Source: an uncultured Eubacteriales bacterium (GTDB lineage: Bacteria; Bacillota; Clostridia; Oscillospirales; CAG-272). Taken from it: a stretch of DNA of 47,145 nt. The notes under the pieces are model-generated. The model was not told the origin of the DNA and did not search any database. It worked only from the letters and a program-made list of their open reading frames with translations. The translations under genes were made by a program, and so were the position numbers. Position 1 is the first letter of the stretch, and each line of letters starts with the position of its first letter. Of this stretch, positions 9,556 through 17,283 are shown one piece after another. The stretch lies in the NCBI GenBank assembly GCA_934526185.1, contig CAKTAA010000010.1, positions 1 through 47,145 of the forward strand, read 5' to 3'.

Positions 9556-10470
9556 ATGAAAAAAATAAAATATTTATGGATTCTGTGGGTTGTCATAGCC
9601 TTGGCCGCCGTCATTTGTCTGTTCAACAGCTTTTACGTGGTGGCGGAAAACGAATATGTCTGCATCCTGAGATTCTCCAAGTTTACCGATGTAAACTCTG
9701 AGGCCGGCCTGCATTTTAAGATTCCGTTTGTGGATACCACTATGAGCTTCCCGAAAACCACGCTGCTGTACGATATTCCGCCGTCCGAGGTGCTGACTGC
9801 GGACAAGAAAACCATGACGGTGGACAGCTACGTGCTGTGGGAAATCAACGATCCTCAGACCTTCTATCAGACCATCGGCAACACGACGGCCGCGCAGGAC
9901 CGCCTGAATGCCGTCACCTATAACGCCTTGAAAAATCTGATGGGTACGCTTGAGCAGAACGACATCATCAATGAGCATGATGCGGCGGAGCGGAACGATA
10001 TATACGAAAGCATAACGACCGACGTGGCTGAAGTGGCGCAGACCTACGGTATTACGGTGCATGACGTGAAAATCAAGCGCTTTGACCTGCCGGACAACAA
10101 CGAGCAGGCCGTGTATGAGCGCATGATTTCCGAGCGCAACCAGATAGCCGAAAAGTATATCGCGGACGGCAATTATGAAGCCTCAATTATCCGCAACGAT
10201 GTGGATAAGCAGGTGAATATATCCATCTCAGACGCTGAGGCAAAGGCTGCGGCTTTGGAAGCGGAGGGCGAGAAAATTTATATGGAAATGCTCGCTGAGG
10301 CCTATAATACGGACGACAAAAGGGAGTTCTATGAATTCACGCTGGCTCTGGACGCGCTGAAGGCGGCCCTTGACGGCGATAATAAGACGGTTATCATCGG
10401 CAAGGATTCTGCACTTGGCAAGTTCCTGCTTGGGGCGGACGCAAATACTGCGGCAGGAACGGAAGAATAA
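9556..10470 (+). CDS. hflC: HflC-like SPFH/prohibitin membrane protein
   Basis: The protein has 304 residues, with an N-terminal membrane helix (about 7-27), an SPFH domain starting AENEYVCILRFSK, and a helical region rich in Ala and Glu with the family-typical AEAKAAALEAEGEKI near residues 225-240. It is the expected partner of HflK immediately upstream. AAAGGAG precedes the ATG by about 12 bases. The two SPFH proteins assemble into one membrane complex in characterised systems, so this copy probably modulates FtsH or organises membrane proteins. No ftsH is visible in the window. Confidence 0.9.
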   Translation: MKKIKYLWILWVVIALAAVICLFNSFYVVAENEYVCILRFSKFTDVNSEAGLHFKIPFVDTTMSFPKTTLLYDIPPSEVLTADKKTMTVDSYVLWEINDPQTFYQTIGNTTAAQDRLNAVTYNALKNLMGTLEQNDIINEHDAAERNDIYESITTDVAEVAQTYGITVHDVKIKRFDLPDNNEQAVYERMISERNQIAEKYIADGNYEASIIRNDVDKQVNISISDAEAKAAALEAEGEKIYMEMLAEAYNTDDKREFYEFTLALDALKAALDGDNKTVIIGKDSALGKFLLGADANTAAGTEE

Positions 10471-10487
10471 AATCAGCATGAAAAAAA

Positions 10488-10531
10488 GCGGGCGGCGGAC
10501 TGCGGGATATTTTCCCGTGTTCGCCGCCCGC
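10488..10531. terminator. Bidirectional terminator between hflC and the minus-strand regulator
   Basis: GCGGGCGGCG (10488-10497) pairs perfectly with 10522-10531, and an inner GCGGGA/TTCCCG stem lies in the loop. Seven A residues precede it on the plus strand, which become a T tract on the minus strand. It therefore best fits the end of the minus-strand XRE/spoIIE transcript, while also lying 17 bases after the hflC stop. Confidence 0.8.
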
Positions 10532-10538
10532 CGGTTAT

Positions 10539-10871
10539 TCATTCATCTGAATCGTTGTCATCAAAAGAATAATCGTTAAGTTCTTTAAAATCCAAGAATT
10601 CTGCAAGTGTCATATTAAAAGCAAGGGCAAGTTTGTGTAGTGTTTTTACCCGAGGATTTGTCGTATTTCCTCTGACAATATTATCCAATGTTGATTGATT
10701 CACATTGCTCATAACAGCCAGTTTATTTACTGTAAAACCGCGTTTTTTACATATTTTTACGCATCCTTTGCCGTTACGCGAATCAGAACGGCAGTCATAT
10801 CGTCTGTGCGCAGGTTGCGTTCCTTTGCACGATTGACAATGCGTTCGGCCATGACGCGGAGATTTCCGCAC
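10539..10871 (-). CDS. Small XRE-family helix-turn-helix regulator, overlapping the end of spoIIE
   Basis: The C-terminal 70 residues are a clear Cro/CI-type helix-turn-helix: ICKKRGFTVNKLAVMSNVNQ, then STLDNIVRGNTTNPRVKTLHKLA and LAEFLDF, with an acidic tail. The N-terminal 38 or so residues of the open frame read through the end of spoIIE in another frame and look like non-protein sequence (RHGRTHCQSCKG). The frame contains no ATG and its only standard start is a GTG at 10871, without a clear ribosome binding site. Homologous proteins of this kind usually begin 5-10 residues before ICKKRG, so the true start is either unusual or lost. It may be a live gene coupled to spoIIE translation or an N-terminally truncated remnant. 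The terminator at 10488-10531 follows it. Confidence 0.6.
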   Translation of the reverse strand: MRKSPRHGRTHCQSCKGTQPAHRRYDCRSDSRNGKGCVKICKKRGFTVNKLAVMSNVNQSTLDNIVRGNTTNPRVKTLHKLALAFNMTLAEFLDFKELNDYSFDDNDSDE

Positions 10872-13312
10872 ATTTCATTTGCCAGCAGCTCGGCAAGCCA
10901 AATCCCTTCGTCTGTTTCCGGCGCGATGCCGTCGCTGACCATGACGATGATATCCCCCGCAAGAAGCTGGAACCGCGTCTGCTCTGCGTGGATGGATCGC
11001 AGAATGCCCATTGGTGTCGTATTGGAGGAAATGCGGAAAATATTGCCGTCGCGGACGATAAAAGACGGAGCGGCGCCGCTTTTGATAAAGCAGGCTTCCC
11101 CCGTAATCAGATCGATTTCCGCCAAATCCACGGTTGCGGAGCACTCATCGCTGCGGCTTCTCAGAAATCCGTTGAGCATTTCCAGTGTAACCGACCTCCG
11201 GTTTCCGCACAAAAGCATGCGCTCCAAAAACATGCTGCAGAGCTGTGCTGTGACGGAGGCATCTCTGCCGCTGCCCATGCCGTCGCTAATAATGGCGTAG
11301 AAATAATCCTCACGGTTGGCAAACAGGCTGGCGGCGTCGCCGCACATACTTTCCGATTCCTTGTTGTCCTGGGACACGCTCCACTCGGCTTCGAAACAGG
11401 GCGCCGCGGTCAGAGACATGGTTACATATTCGTCGCTGATTTCAAAGGACGGCGCGTGATAACGGACTCCCGCTAAATTTTCAAATGTTGTGCGAAGCTC
11501 GTCAGCGCCCAAATGCATCCTGTTGAGGTCAACGCCGGCCGCAAGGATACTTTTTTTGCGGCTGCCGAATACCGTTACGTTCTGTGCGTAGAAATCCATG
11601 TATTCCATGGCGCGCCGCACACGGCGGCTCAGTGCAATATCCGGCTCAAAATCCTCCGCGTTCTCCTCGATTGCCGCTGTCAGAAGCTTGGATATCGCCT
11701 CGTAGTCCATGGCGAAAACCTCTGTTTTGTCCCGAAGAATCTTTTCTTCCAGAAGCGCGGCTGCTGATTCATTCAGCTCCGAAATTATTTTTTCAAGTGA
11801 GAGACAGCGGCTTTGCAGACGTTCCGGGACGCTGTTTTTTTCTACCCGTCCTTTCTCGTAAAGGACGGAGGTGAGCTTTTTCAGCGACTTTTCCGTTTCC
11901 TCCAGCTCTCTTTCCCAGCAGAGGGAATGATAGCTGCACCGGCTGCAATATTTCTCACAGGTTTCATCGCATAGCTGCTGTAGTTCGCGGACGCAGGGAC
12001 GCCGCATGCGTTCCGCAAGTCCGTAAAAGGCGCCGGACAGAGAGGAAAAAACTTCTGACATTGCCTGAATTTTTTCTTTGACGCCGCTCTCCCTTTGCCG
12101 CGTAACAAATGCCTCACTAAGCGTCGCTTCGTTGGCTTCCGCTGTAGCTTTTCCGCCGTAGAACACATGGGGCAGAAGCTGATACCGTGCAAACGGATAG
12201 AAAATTGCGGCTGCGACTAACAGATCGGGCACAACGCTGCGAATGGCGGCGAAGCCGTTGATATACACGGCGTATCCAATACCGGCCGCGCAGGCAACGA
12301 GCACGGCTGTGATGCATCCGACGCCCCAAAACACGCCGGACGCGAAGCCGGCCAGCGCGAACAGCGGCGCATAGATGGGATCACAGGCCAGACCGCACAG
12401 AAGGCCAATGACACCGCCGCGGAGGATTCCGCCCGTCTTGGAGATATATAAGGTGAAGAAAAACGCGCTGAGAATCTTTAGGGATAAACCGAAAAGCAGC
12501 ATTCCGTCGAACGAAAGCACCAGTGTAAACAGGACTGCCGCCGTACCTGCCTCACACAGGGCGCCCGCGCGCGGGCCGTCAAAGGCTCCTGTAAAAGCGT
12601 ATGTCATTGCAGGCACTGCTGCGACTGTGAAGATGGCGGTGACAACTGAAAGAGTGGTAAAACCGGAAAGTATAACCTGGAAAATTGCGAGCAGCAAGGC
12701 TGCGATCGCGCCGATGCCGGCCCGCGCTGCCGCATTTTCGCCGAAGATTCCGCCCGGCATCACCGCGTGAAAGAAGTTTTTTAAGAAAAGGTCATTGCTG
12801 ATATCGCCGGCGGCAGTATTAGCCATAGCGCTGTTCTGATCGTCTGTGCGAAGCTGATTTTTGATTTTCTGCGGCGAATACATGAGGAAACGGCTCAGCA
12901 GATATCTTGCGGAGAAGATGAAAACCGAAGCGGCTACCAGAAGCATCATGCTGTCTTGATCGCCGACGCTGCCGAACAGCGTGCCCAGAAAAATAAAGGG
13001 AACGTATTTTGTTGCAGCGCAGAGATAAGCAAGGCCGAAGGGATGGATTTGCATCACATGGGCGCGCGAAAACAAAAACGCACAGACGAACTGAGCTGCG
13101 CCCATGAGCAGACAGACCGTATAGCGCAGCGAACGCTTTCGTTTTATGGAGATGCTCTTTCGCTTATCTGCCGGCATAGCCTCGGCGTTGAAAAAGTGCC
13201 GCCATTTTTTTCGAATATAATCCGCCGTTCCCCGGAAAACGGCTGACGGTTTGTCCGGCGCTTTTGTATTTTTACGTTTGTTTTTTTCGTTTGCCGGTGT
13301 TTGAGATGTCAT
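10757..13312 (-). CDS. spoIIE: Stage II sporulation protein E (SpoIIE), PP2C-type phosphatase
   Basis: SpoIIE dephosphorylates the anti-anti-sigma factor SpoIIAA to activate sigma F in the forespore, and also acts at the asymmetric septum. The protein shows about ten membrane helices in its first half (about residues 65-375), a Cys-rich central stretch (CDETCEKYCSRCSYHSLCW) typical of the family, and a C-terminal PP2C domain with SDGMGSG and VSDGIAP. An ATG at 13354 would give 865 residues. I prefer the ATG at 13312 (851 residues), because AGGAGG lies 13 bases before it, while the upstream ATG would sit on the predicted transcription start with no ribosome binding site. Its last bases are shared with the XRE frame. 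Confidence 0.95.
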   Translation of the reverse strand: MTSQTPANEKNKRKNTKAPDKPSAVFRGTADYIRKKWRHFFNAEAMPADKRKSISIKRKRSLRYTVCLLMGAAQFVCAFLFSRAHVMQIHPFGLAYLCAATKYVPFIFLGTLFGSVGDQDSMMLLVAASVFIFSARYLLSRFLMYSPQKIKNQLRTDDQNSAMANTAAGDISNDLFLKNFFHAVMPGGIFGENAAARAGIGAIAALLLAIFQVILSGFTTLSVVTAIFTVAAVPAMTYAFTGAFDGPRAGALCEAGTAAVLFTLVLSFDGMLLFGLSLKILSAFFFTLYISKTGGILRGGVIGLLCGLACDPIYAPLFALAGFASGVFWGVGCITAVLVACAAGIGYAVYINGFAAIRSVVPDLLVAAAIFYPFARYQLLPHVFYGGKATAEANEATLSEAFVTRQRESGVKEKIQAMSEVFSSLSGAFYGLAERMRRPCVRELQQLCDETCEKYCSRCSYHSLCWERELEETEKSLKKLTSVLYEKGRVEKNSVPERLQSRCLSLEKIISELNESAAALLEEKILRDKTEVFAMDYEAISKLLTAAIEENAEDFEPDIALSRRVRRAMEYMDFYAQNVTVFGSRKKSILAAGVDLNRMHLGADELRTTFENLAGVRYHAPSFEISDEYVTMSLTAAPCFEAEWSVSQDNKESESMCGDAASLFANREDYFYAIISDGMGSGRDASVTAQLCSMFLERMLLCGNRRSVTLEMLNGFLRSRSDECSATVDLAEIDLITGEACFIKSGAAPSFIVRDGNIFRISSNTTPMGILRSIHAEQTRFQLLAGDIIVMVSDGIAPETDEGIWLAELLANEMCGNLRVMAERIVNRAKERNLRTDDMTAVLIRVTAKDA

Positions 13313-13362
13313 TTTGTACCACGCTCCTCCTGCTTGTCCTTCTGTTTGCCCCATTGTATCAC

Positions 13363-13397
13363 AGTATACAAGCAGAAACAGTCGATTGCTCTGTCGG
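13363..13397 (-). promoter_or_regulatory. Candidate spoIIE promoter with wide spacing
   Basis: On the minus strand TATACT (13368-13363) is preceded, about 22-23 bases upstream, by CCGACA (13397-13392), a weak -35. Bacillus spoIIE promoters also have wide spacing and depend on Spo0A. Two weak 0A-box-like strings (TGTCGGG at 13392-13398 and AGTCGAT at 13380-13386 on the plus strand, each 5 of 7 to TGTCGAA) lie in between. The match is suggestive only. Confidence 0.4.
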
Positions 13398-13744
13398 GAA
13401 AAATATCAAAATGATGGGATTTTCTATTGAATGATTCCCTTTTTTTGGTAATTTGTAATTCTTCGTCGAATAAGAATGTATTTTTTATGCTGAATGATCA
13501 AAATATTCCCCACTCCTGCGCGGGAAAAAGCAAAAATATGGCAGTGAAAGGTTGGACAACCAATAACTTCCAAATGCAGACGAAAATAAAACAAAAAATG
13601 AGCGGTGTATCTATTCGCAACTATGTAAATTCGGCGGCATTGCTTTACTTCTGTCATGACACCGTGAATATTATGACACGATAGGCCTCTTTGCATATCG
13701 GAGCTTGTTTTAAGCGGCAGAATGAGCGGACGAAAAAGAATAAA
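13398..13744. other. Non-coding gap between spoIIE and the glycosyltransferase gene
   Basis: This AT-rich stretch has no convincing gene. Two overlapping frames of 85 and 90 codons (13427-13684 plus, 13424-13696 minus) have no ribosome binding site and no recognisable protein character. A weak hairpin (GGGA 13416-13419 with TCCC 13436-13439, followed by seven T at 13440-13446) points along the plus strand but has no gene upstream to serve. Confidence 0.5.
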
Positions 13745-13777
13745 ACGGAAGCCCGCGTCATTCAGACAGGCTTCCGT
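13745..13777 (-). terminator. Terminator of the glycosyltransferase gene
   Basis: ACGGAAGCC (13745-13753) pairs perfectly with GGCTTCCGT (13769-13777). On the minus strand the stem runs directly into TTTTATTCTTTTT. It lies about 50 bases past the stop of the minus-strand gene at 13829. Confidence 0.8.
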
Positions 13778-13828
13778 AATGCATACTTTATTCCGAAATT
13801 TTTAAAACAGGATGGATCCCAAACGCCC

Positions 13829-15136
13829 TTACTTTTCCGAGGGAGGTAGATAACCGCTGTCCTTCTTTTTGGGGTGATACTGTGTCAGGGCCCCGCGGAC
13901 TTCTTCAAGTGTTTTTACCTGATCATGACGTATAGGCGTCCATTCGACGCGTCGGAATAGGGCGACAAACGAGATGGGAATATAGGTAAACATGAAGAGG
14001 GGGAATGTAAAAAGGTATAAAATTTTATAGCTTGCTTTGCAATGTATTTGTTTCCATTCGCTGATTGTCGTTATTGTGCCGATAAAGAAAAGGAGAATGT
14101 ATGCACCCAACAAGGTTTCACCCAGCGACTGCACAACTTCTGCGACATGACGGGCAGACCAGACACCCATTAACAGAGAGGTCATATTAACGAGAACACT
14201 CGCAATAGTCAGCAGAATTGCGGGAAAAAGTGTCATGGTCATATCATAGCACGCAAAACTGCCGCTGCGGAATATTTTGCGGAACAGAGATGCTCCGTAT
14301 TTCCGAAAGACCTGAAGAAATCCTTTTGCCCATCTCATTCGTTGGCGCCATGACTGACGGAAAGATGTTGGCTGCTCGTCGTAAAAAACGGCACTGCCGC
14401 AGTACCCGATTTTTTCGTCTGCCAGTATGCTGCAGACGGTAAATTCAATGTCCTCGGTCAGCAGAAAAAATTTCCAGCCCCCGTACCGTGCAAGAATATC
14501 ACGGTGAAACAAAAAACCGGTTCCGGATACGGCGCAGCTTGTACCCAAGAGCATCCGGGAATTGTTTATATATTTCGCTTCCCGCATGAACCAGAGCGCG
14601 TATCCTGCTGATATCCAGTTTCCACTAAAATTTTTGGAATTTCTGTAGCTGGTAACGATACGGTATCCCTCGGAAAAAGTATTGTTCATTTCCCGTATAT
14701 AGCTTTCGTCCAGCAGGTTGTCGGCGTCAAATACAAAATATCCGTCAAAGGTCTCGGGCGTATAGGTTTCGGTTATCTTACCGAGAAGATAGTCCAGTGC
14801 ATAGCCCTTTCCCACCCTTTCAAGATTGTTCCGTTCCCACACAACGGCTCCCTCGCGGCGCGCGATGCTTGCGGTGGCGTCTGTACAGTTGTCTGCAACA
14901 ACAAAAACAGTTACAAGCTCCGGGGGATAATCCTGTGCCCGAATGCTTTGAATCAGGTTTCCGATAACTGCTTCTTCGTTTCGGGCTGAAATCAGAACCG
15001 CATAGGAATGTAATTTTTTAGCAGTTGTTTTTTTCTTTTTTAAAAAGAAAGGTACCAAAAGAAAAATGATCTGATAAGCATAACATATCAGAAAGGCGGT
15101 TGATATTATGTGGTTAATCAGACGCACTGTTCCCAT
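13829..15136 (-). CDS. Membrane glycosyltransferase, family 2
   Basis: The protein has 435 residues. An N-terminal membrane helix (about 8-31) precedes a GT-A domain with ISARNEE (about 49-55), the DADN metal-binding motif near 137, an LLTEDIEF acidic motif near 225 and QRMRW (near 263), the Q-x-x-R-W signature of processive or polymer-forming GT2 enzymes. Three or so membrane helices follow at about 300-390. This is the layout of N-acetylglucosaminyl or beta-glycan transferases that make extracellular polysaccharide or glycolipid. The substrate cannot be told. The gene is alone, with its own promoter (15215-15243) and terminator, and no partner polysaccharide genes are near. The start has only a poor ribosome binding site. 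Confidence 0.85.
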   Translation of the reverse strand: MGTVRLINHIISTAFLICYAYQIIFLLVPFFLKKKKTTAKKLHSYAVLISARNEEAVIGNLIQSIRAQDYPPELVTVFVVADNCTDATASIARREGAVVWERNNLERVGKGYALDYLLGKITETYTPETFDGYFVFDADNLLDESYIREMNNTFSEGYRIVTSYRNSKNFSGNWISAGYALWFMREAKYINNSRMLLGTSCAVSGTGFLFHRDILARYGGWKFFLLTEDIEFTVCSILADEKIGYCGSAVFYDEQPTSFRQSWRQRMRWAKGFLQVFRKYGASLFRKIFRSGSFACYDMTMTLFPAILLTIASVLVNMTSLLMGVWSARHVAEVVQSLGETLLGAYILLFFIGTITTISEWKQIHCKASYKILYLFTFPLFMFTYIPISFVALFRRVEWTPIRHDQVKTLEEVRGALTQYHPKKKDSGYLPPSEK

Positions 15137-15183
15137 TTTTCAAACCCGTTGCTTTCTCCGTGCGGAAAAATAGACGGAAATGA

Positions 15184-15243
15184 ACCGGCTGTGAAGCCGG
15201 TGTTTCCTTCTTTGATTTTACATGACTTTCCTGCATATGTCAA
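15184..15243 (-). promoter_or_regulatory. Strong promoter of the glycosyltransferase gene, with a leader hairpin
   Basis: On the minus strand TTGACA (15243-15238), a 17-base spacer and TAAAAT (15220-15215) form a near-consensus sigma-A promoter. The leader of about 70 bases carries a perfect 7-bp hairpin, ACCGGCT (15184-15190) with AGCCGGT (15195-15201), between promoter and start codon. Confidence 0.75.
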
Positions 15244-15409
15244 GAGGCAGTATATTATTCATGAAAAGCTTATCGGCAAAATGAACGATGCTGGATAACA
15301 AATCAGTTCTGCTTCGGTCAACCAAATAAAGAAATAGAGCATAGATCCTGCCGGGGGCATAACATTGTTAAAAAAATTTTATATTAGACAGAAAAAAATT
15401 ATTTAAGAC

Positions 15410-15438
15410 TTGACATTGCTGCGAATATATGGTATACT
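15410..15438 (+). promoter_or_regulatory. Consensus sigma-A promoter of the infC-rpmI-rplT operon
   Basis: TTGACA (15410-15415), exactly 17 bases, then TATACT (15433-15438). Transcription would start near 15445, about 237 bases before infC, leaving room for a regulatory leader. Confidence 0.9.
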
Positions 15439-15444
15439 AATCTA

Positions 15445-15666
15445 TATCAATAAAGAAGAGCGATTCTCCGCTCTCACCGTTGCGGTGTCGTCTGGGAACG
15501 GTTTATACTATTTTCCTGCAGTTTCGTTTGCAGTTAGGCAGGCGGAAACTGAGGAGTATTGTGAGGCGGAGATGCAGAGATGTATTTTTCGCTTTTTTTC
15601 ATGATTTTATGCCGCTGATTCCGTTTGCCTGAGGGTGGCGGTGAAACCCAGCGGTTCTGATGAACA
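15445..15666 (+). ncRNA. Structured infC operon leader with candidate attenuator (L20-leader-like)
   Basis: The leader shows successive hairpins: AGAGCG/CGCTCT, CACCG/CGGTG, and CAGTTTC (15519-15525) with GAAACTG (15545-15551). A wobble-rich stem follows (15563-15576 with 15581-15594, loop GAGA, one bulge) and runs into a T tract ending at 15599. In Bacillus subtilis the infC-rpmI-rplT operon is controlled by ribosomal protein L20 through premature termination in the leader. The position and shape here fit that mechanism, but I cannot align it with the known family by eye. Confidence 0.55.
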
Positions 15667-15681
15667 GGGAGGTGCTTTGCA

Positions 15682-16200
15682 ATTAGCACAAAAGAAATGC
15701 AGATCAACGAAGCCATTCATGCCCACGAGGTCAGACTTGTCGGCACGGAGGGCGAACAGCTTGGTGTGGTGAAGCTGCCTGACGCTTTGCGGATGGCGTA
15801 TGACAAGAATCTCGATCTTGTGTTGATAGCCCCGACAGCGCAGCCGCCGGTATGTCGGATTATGGACTACGGACGTTATCGCTTTGACCGTGAAAAGAGG
15901 GAGAAGGAAGCGCGCAAAAAGCAGCAGATTGTGAAGGTAAAGGAAATACAGCTTTCCTGTAATATCGATGTTCACGATTTTAACACGCGCGTCAATCACG
16001 CCAAAAAATTTCTGCAGGGCGGCGACAAGGTTAAGGTCAGCCTCAGATTCCGCGGCAGAGAGATGAGCCATCCTGAAGTAGGTCTTGAAGTGCTCGAACG
16101 CTTTCAGGCTGCCTGCGAGGGAATCGGTACGGCAGACAAAAAACCTGTGAGAGACGGTCGGTTTATGACGCTGTTCCTCTCGCCTGTTAAACAATCTTGA
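15682..16200 (+). CDS. infC: Translation initiation factor IF-3, AUU start codon
   Basis: IF-3 binds the 30S subunit, prevents premature 50S joining and checks the start codon. The N-terminal domain begins MQINEAIHAHEVRLVG and the C-terminal domain includes KVKVSLRFRGREMSHPE. GGGAGGTG (15667-15674) lies 9 bases before an ATT at 15682, whereas the first ATG at 15697 is 24 bases away. The residues between (I-S-T-K-E) match the start of family members. So the start is ATT, giving 172 residues, the usual length. An AUU start is the known device by which IF-3 limits its own synthesis in other bacteria. Confidence 0.95.
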   Translation: MSTKEMQINEAIHAHEVRLVGTEGEQLGVVKLPDALRMAYDKNLDLVLIAPTAQPPVCRIMDYGRYRFDREKREKEARKKQQIVKVKEIQLSCNIDVHDFNTRVNHAKKFLQGGDKVKVSLRFRGREMSHPEVGLEVLERFQAACEGIGTADKKPVRDGRFMTLFLSPVKQS

Positions 16201-16267
16201 TTTGTGTTTCAGCGGCGGGGTCTCCCGTACATTGCAAGTTTTTAAATTGAGGAAAGGAAACATCAAA

Positions 16268-16474
16268 ATGACAGGTGCAAAATTAAAATCACATAAAGCA
16301 GCAGCAAAAAGATTTACACTTACCAAAAGCGGTAAGGTAAAAATGAACCATTCTCATCACCGCCACAATTTAGGCCTGAAAAATGCCAAGCGGAAACGTC
16401 ATCTCCGCAGCCGTGCATATCTGAGCGATTCGATGGCGCCCGCCATCAAAACGCTGATCGCCGCCGGCAAATAA
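16268..16474 (+). CDS. rpmI: 50S ribosomal protein L35
   Basis: This is a 68-residue basic protein with the L35 pattern KLKSHKAAAKRF, then HHRHNLGLKNAKRKRHLR. A longer open frame starts at 16202, but the ATG at 16268 has GAGGAAAGGA about 10 bases upstream and gives the normal L35 length. It lies 67 bases after infC and belongs to the infC-rpmI-rplT operon. It is a small large-subunit protein with a role in assembly. Confidence 0.95.
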   Translation: MTGAKLKSHKAAAKRFTLTKSGKVKMNHSHHRHNLGLKNAKRKRHLRSRAYLSDSMAPAIKTLIAAGK

Positions 16475-16610
16475 GTTCTTCGGGCACATGCGGTTCGCGT
16501 AAGGTGCGGGGCGGTTTTTTCTATCTTGAGTTTTCGGCTCGGTTCTGACGAATTGTAGCTTTATTTTCCCCGCAGTCAATATGCGGTGAGACTGTGAATA
16601 ATTGATAAGG

Positions 16611-16663
16611 GCAGACGGATGCTGTGATGAGGCAACGCAGGAGGCACCCGTTCTCCGGTCTGC
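16611..16663 (+). promoter_or_regulatory. Hairpin just upstream of rplT
   Basis: GCAGAC (16611-16616) pairs with GTCTGC (16658-16663), enclosing about 40 bases and ending just before the rplT ribosome binding site (AAGGATGG). The rpmI-rplT spacer is 209 bases, long for this operon, and includes a T6 run at about 16514-16519 without a clear stem. A role in L20 feedback on translation is possible but unproven. Confidence 0.35.
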
Positions 16664-16683
16664 TGTGAAAGGATGGTCATAAA

Positions 16684-17037
16684 ATGGCAAGAGTAAAGGG
16701 CGCTATCATGGCGCGCAAAAGAAGAAACAAGATGCTGAAGCTCGCAAAGGGCTACTGGGGCGCAAAGAGCAAGCATTTCAAAATGGCGAAGCAGGCCGTT
16801 ATGAAAAGCGGCAATTATGCTTTCGCGGGCAGAAAGATGAAGAAGAGAGATTTTCGTTCTCTCTGGATTACCAGAATTTCTGCTCAGGCTAAGGTAAACG
16901 GCATCAACTATTCCAGATTTATGTGCGGCTTGAAAAAAGCGGGCATCAACCTGAACAGAAAAATGCTGGCTGAGTTGGCTGTGTCCGATAAAGCGGCTTT
17001 TGCGGCACTGGTTGAGCAGGCTAAAGCAGCGCTTTGA
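16684..17037 (+). CDS. rplT: 50S ribosomal protein L20
   Basis: The 117-residue basic protein starts MARVKGAIMARKRRNK and carries LAKGYWGAKSKHFKMA and RDFRSLWITRI, which are hallmark L20 segments. L20 binds 23S rRNA early in 50S assembly and represses its own operon by binding the mRNA leader. The RBS is AAGGATGG. The gene is last in the operon and is followed by a clean terminator at 17053. Confidence 0.97.
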   Translation: MARVKGAIMARKRRNKMLKLAKGYWGAKSKHFKMAKQAVMKSGNYAFAGRKMKKRDFRSLWITRISAQAKVNGINYSRFMCGLKKAGINLNRKMLAELAVSDKAAFAALVEQAKAAL

Positions 17038-17052
17038 TTTCATAATCAATAT

Positions 17053-17084
17053 AACCAAAGCACCGTCAGGCGCTTTGGTTTTTT
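17053..17084 (+). terminator. Terminator of the infC-rpmI-rplT operon
   Basis: AACCAAAGC (17053-17061) pairs perfectly with GCTTTGGTT (17072-17080), and six T residues run to 17084. It lies 16 bases past the rplT stop. Confidence 0.92.
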
Positions 17085-17283
17085 GTATGGCAGCGGCGTA
17101 TTGCGGAGACTCTTCTACGGTTGTCTTCTGGCTGCAATGCTCCCATAGAGGCAATGCCGCGGCCGGTATGCAGAAGCTGTGAAAGATAACCGTAATCGCA
17201 TACAACGGAAAACATGTCTCACTGTTGGGACGGCGGTTTCGCATGTCATATTTGCACAAATACCGAAAAGGCTTGGTGATTCC

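Noticed and set aside
13424..13696. Overlapping 85- and 90-codon frames in the spoIIE-glycosyltransferase gap
   Set aside because: Opposite-strand pair in AT-rich DNA, no ribosome binding site and no protein-like composition.
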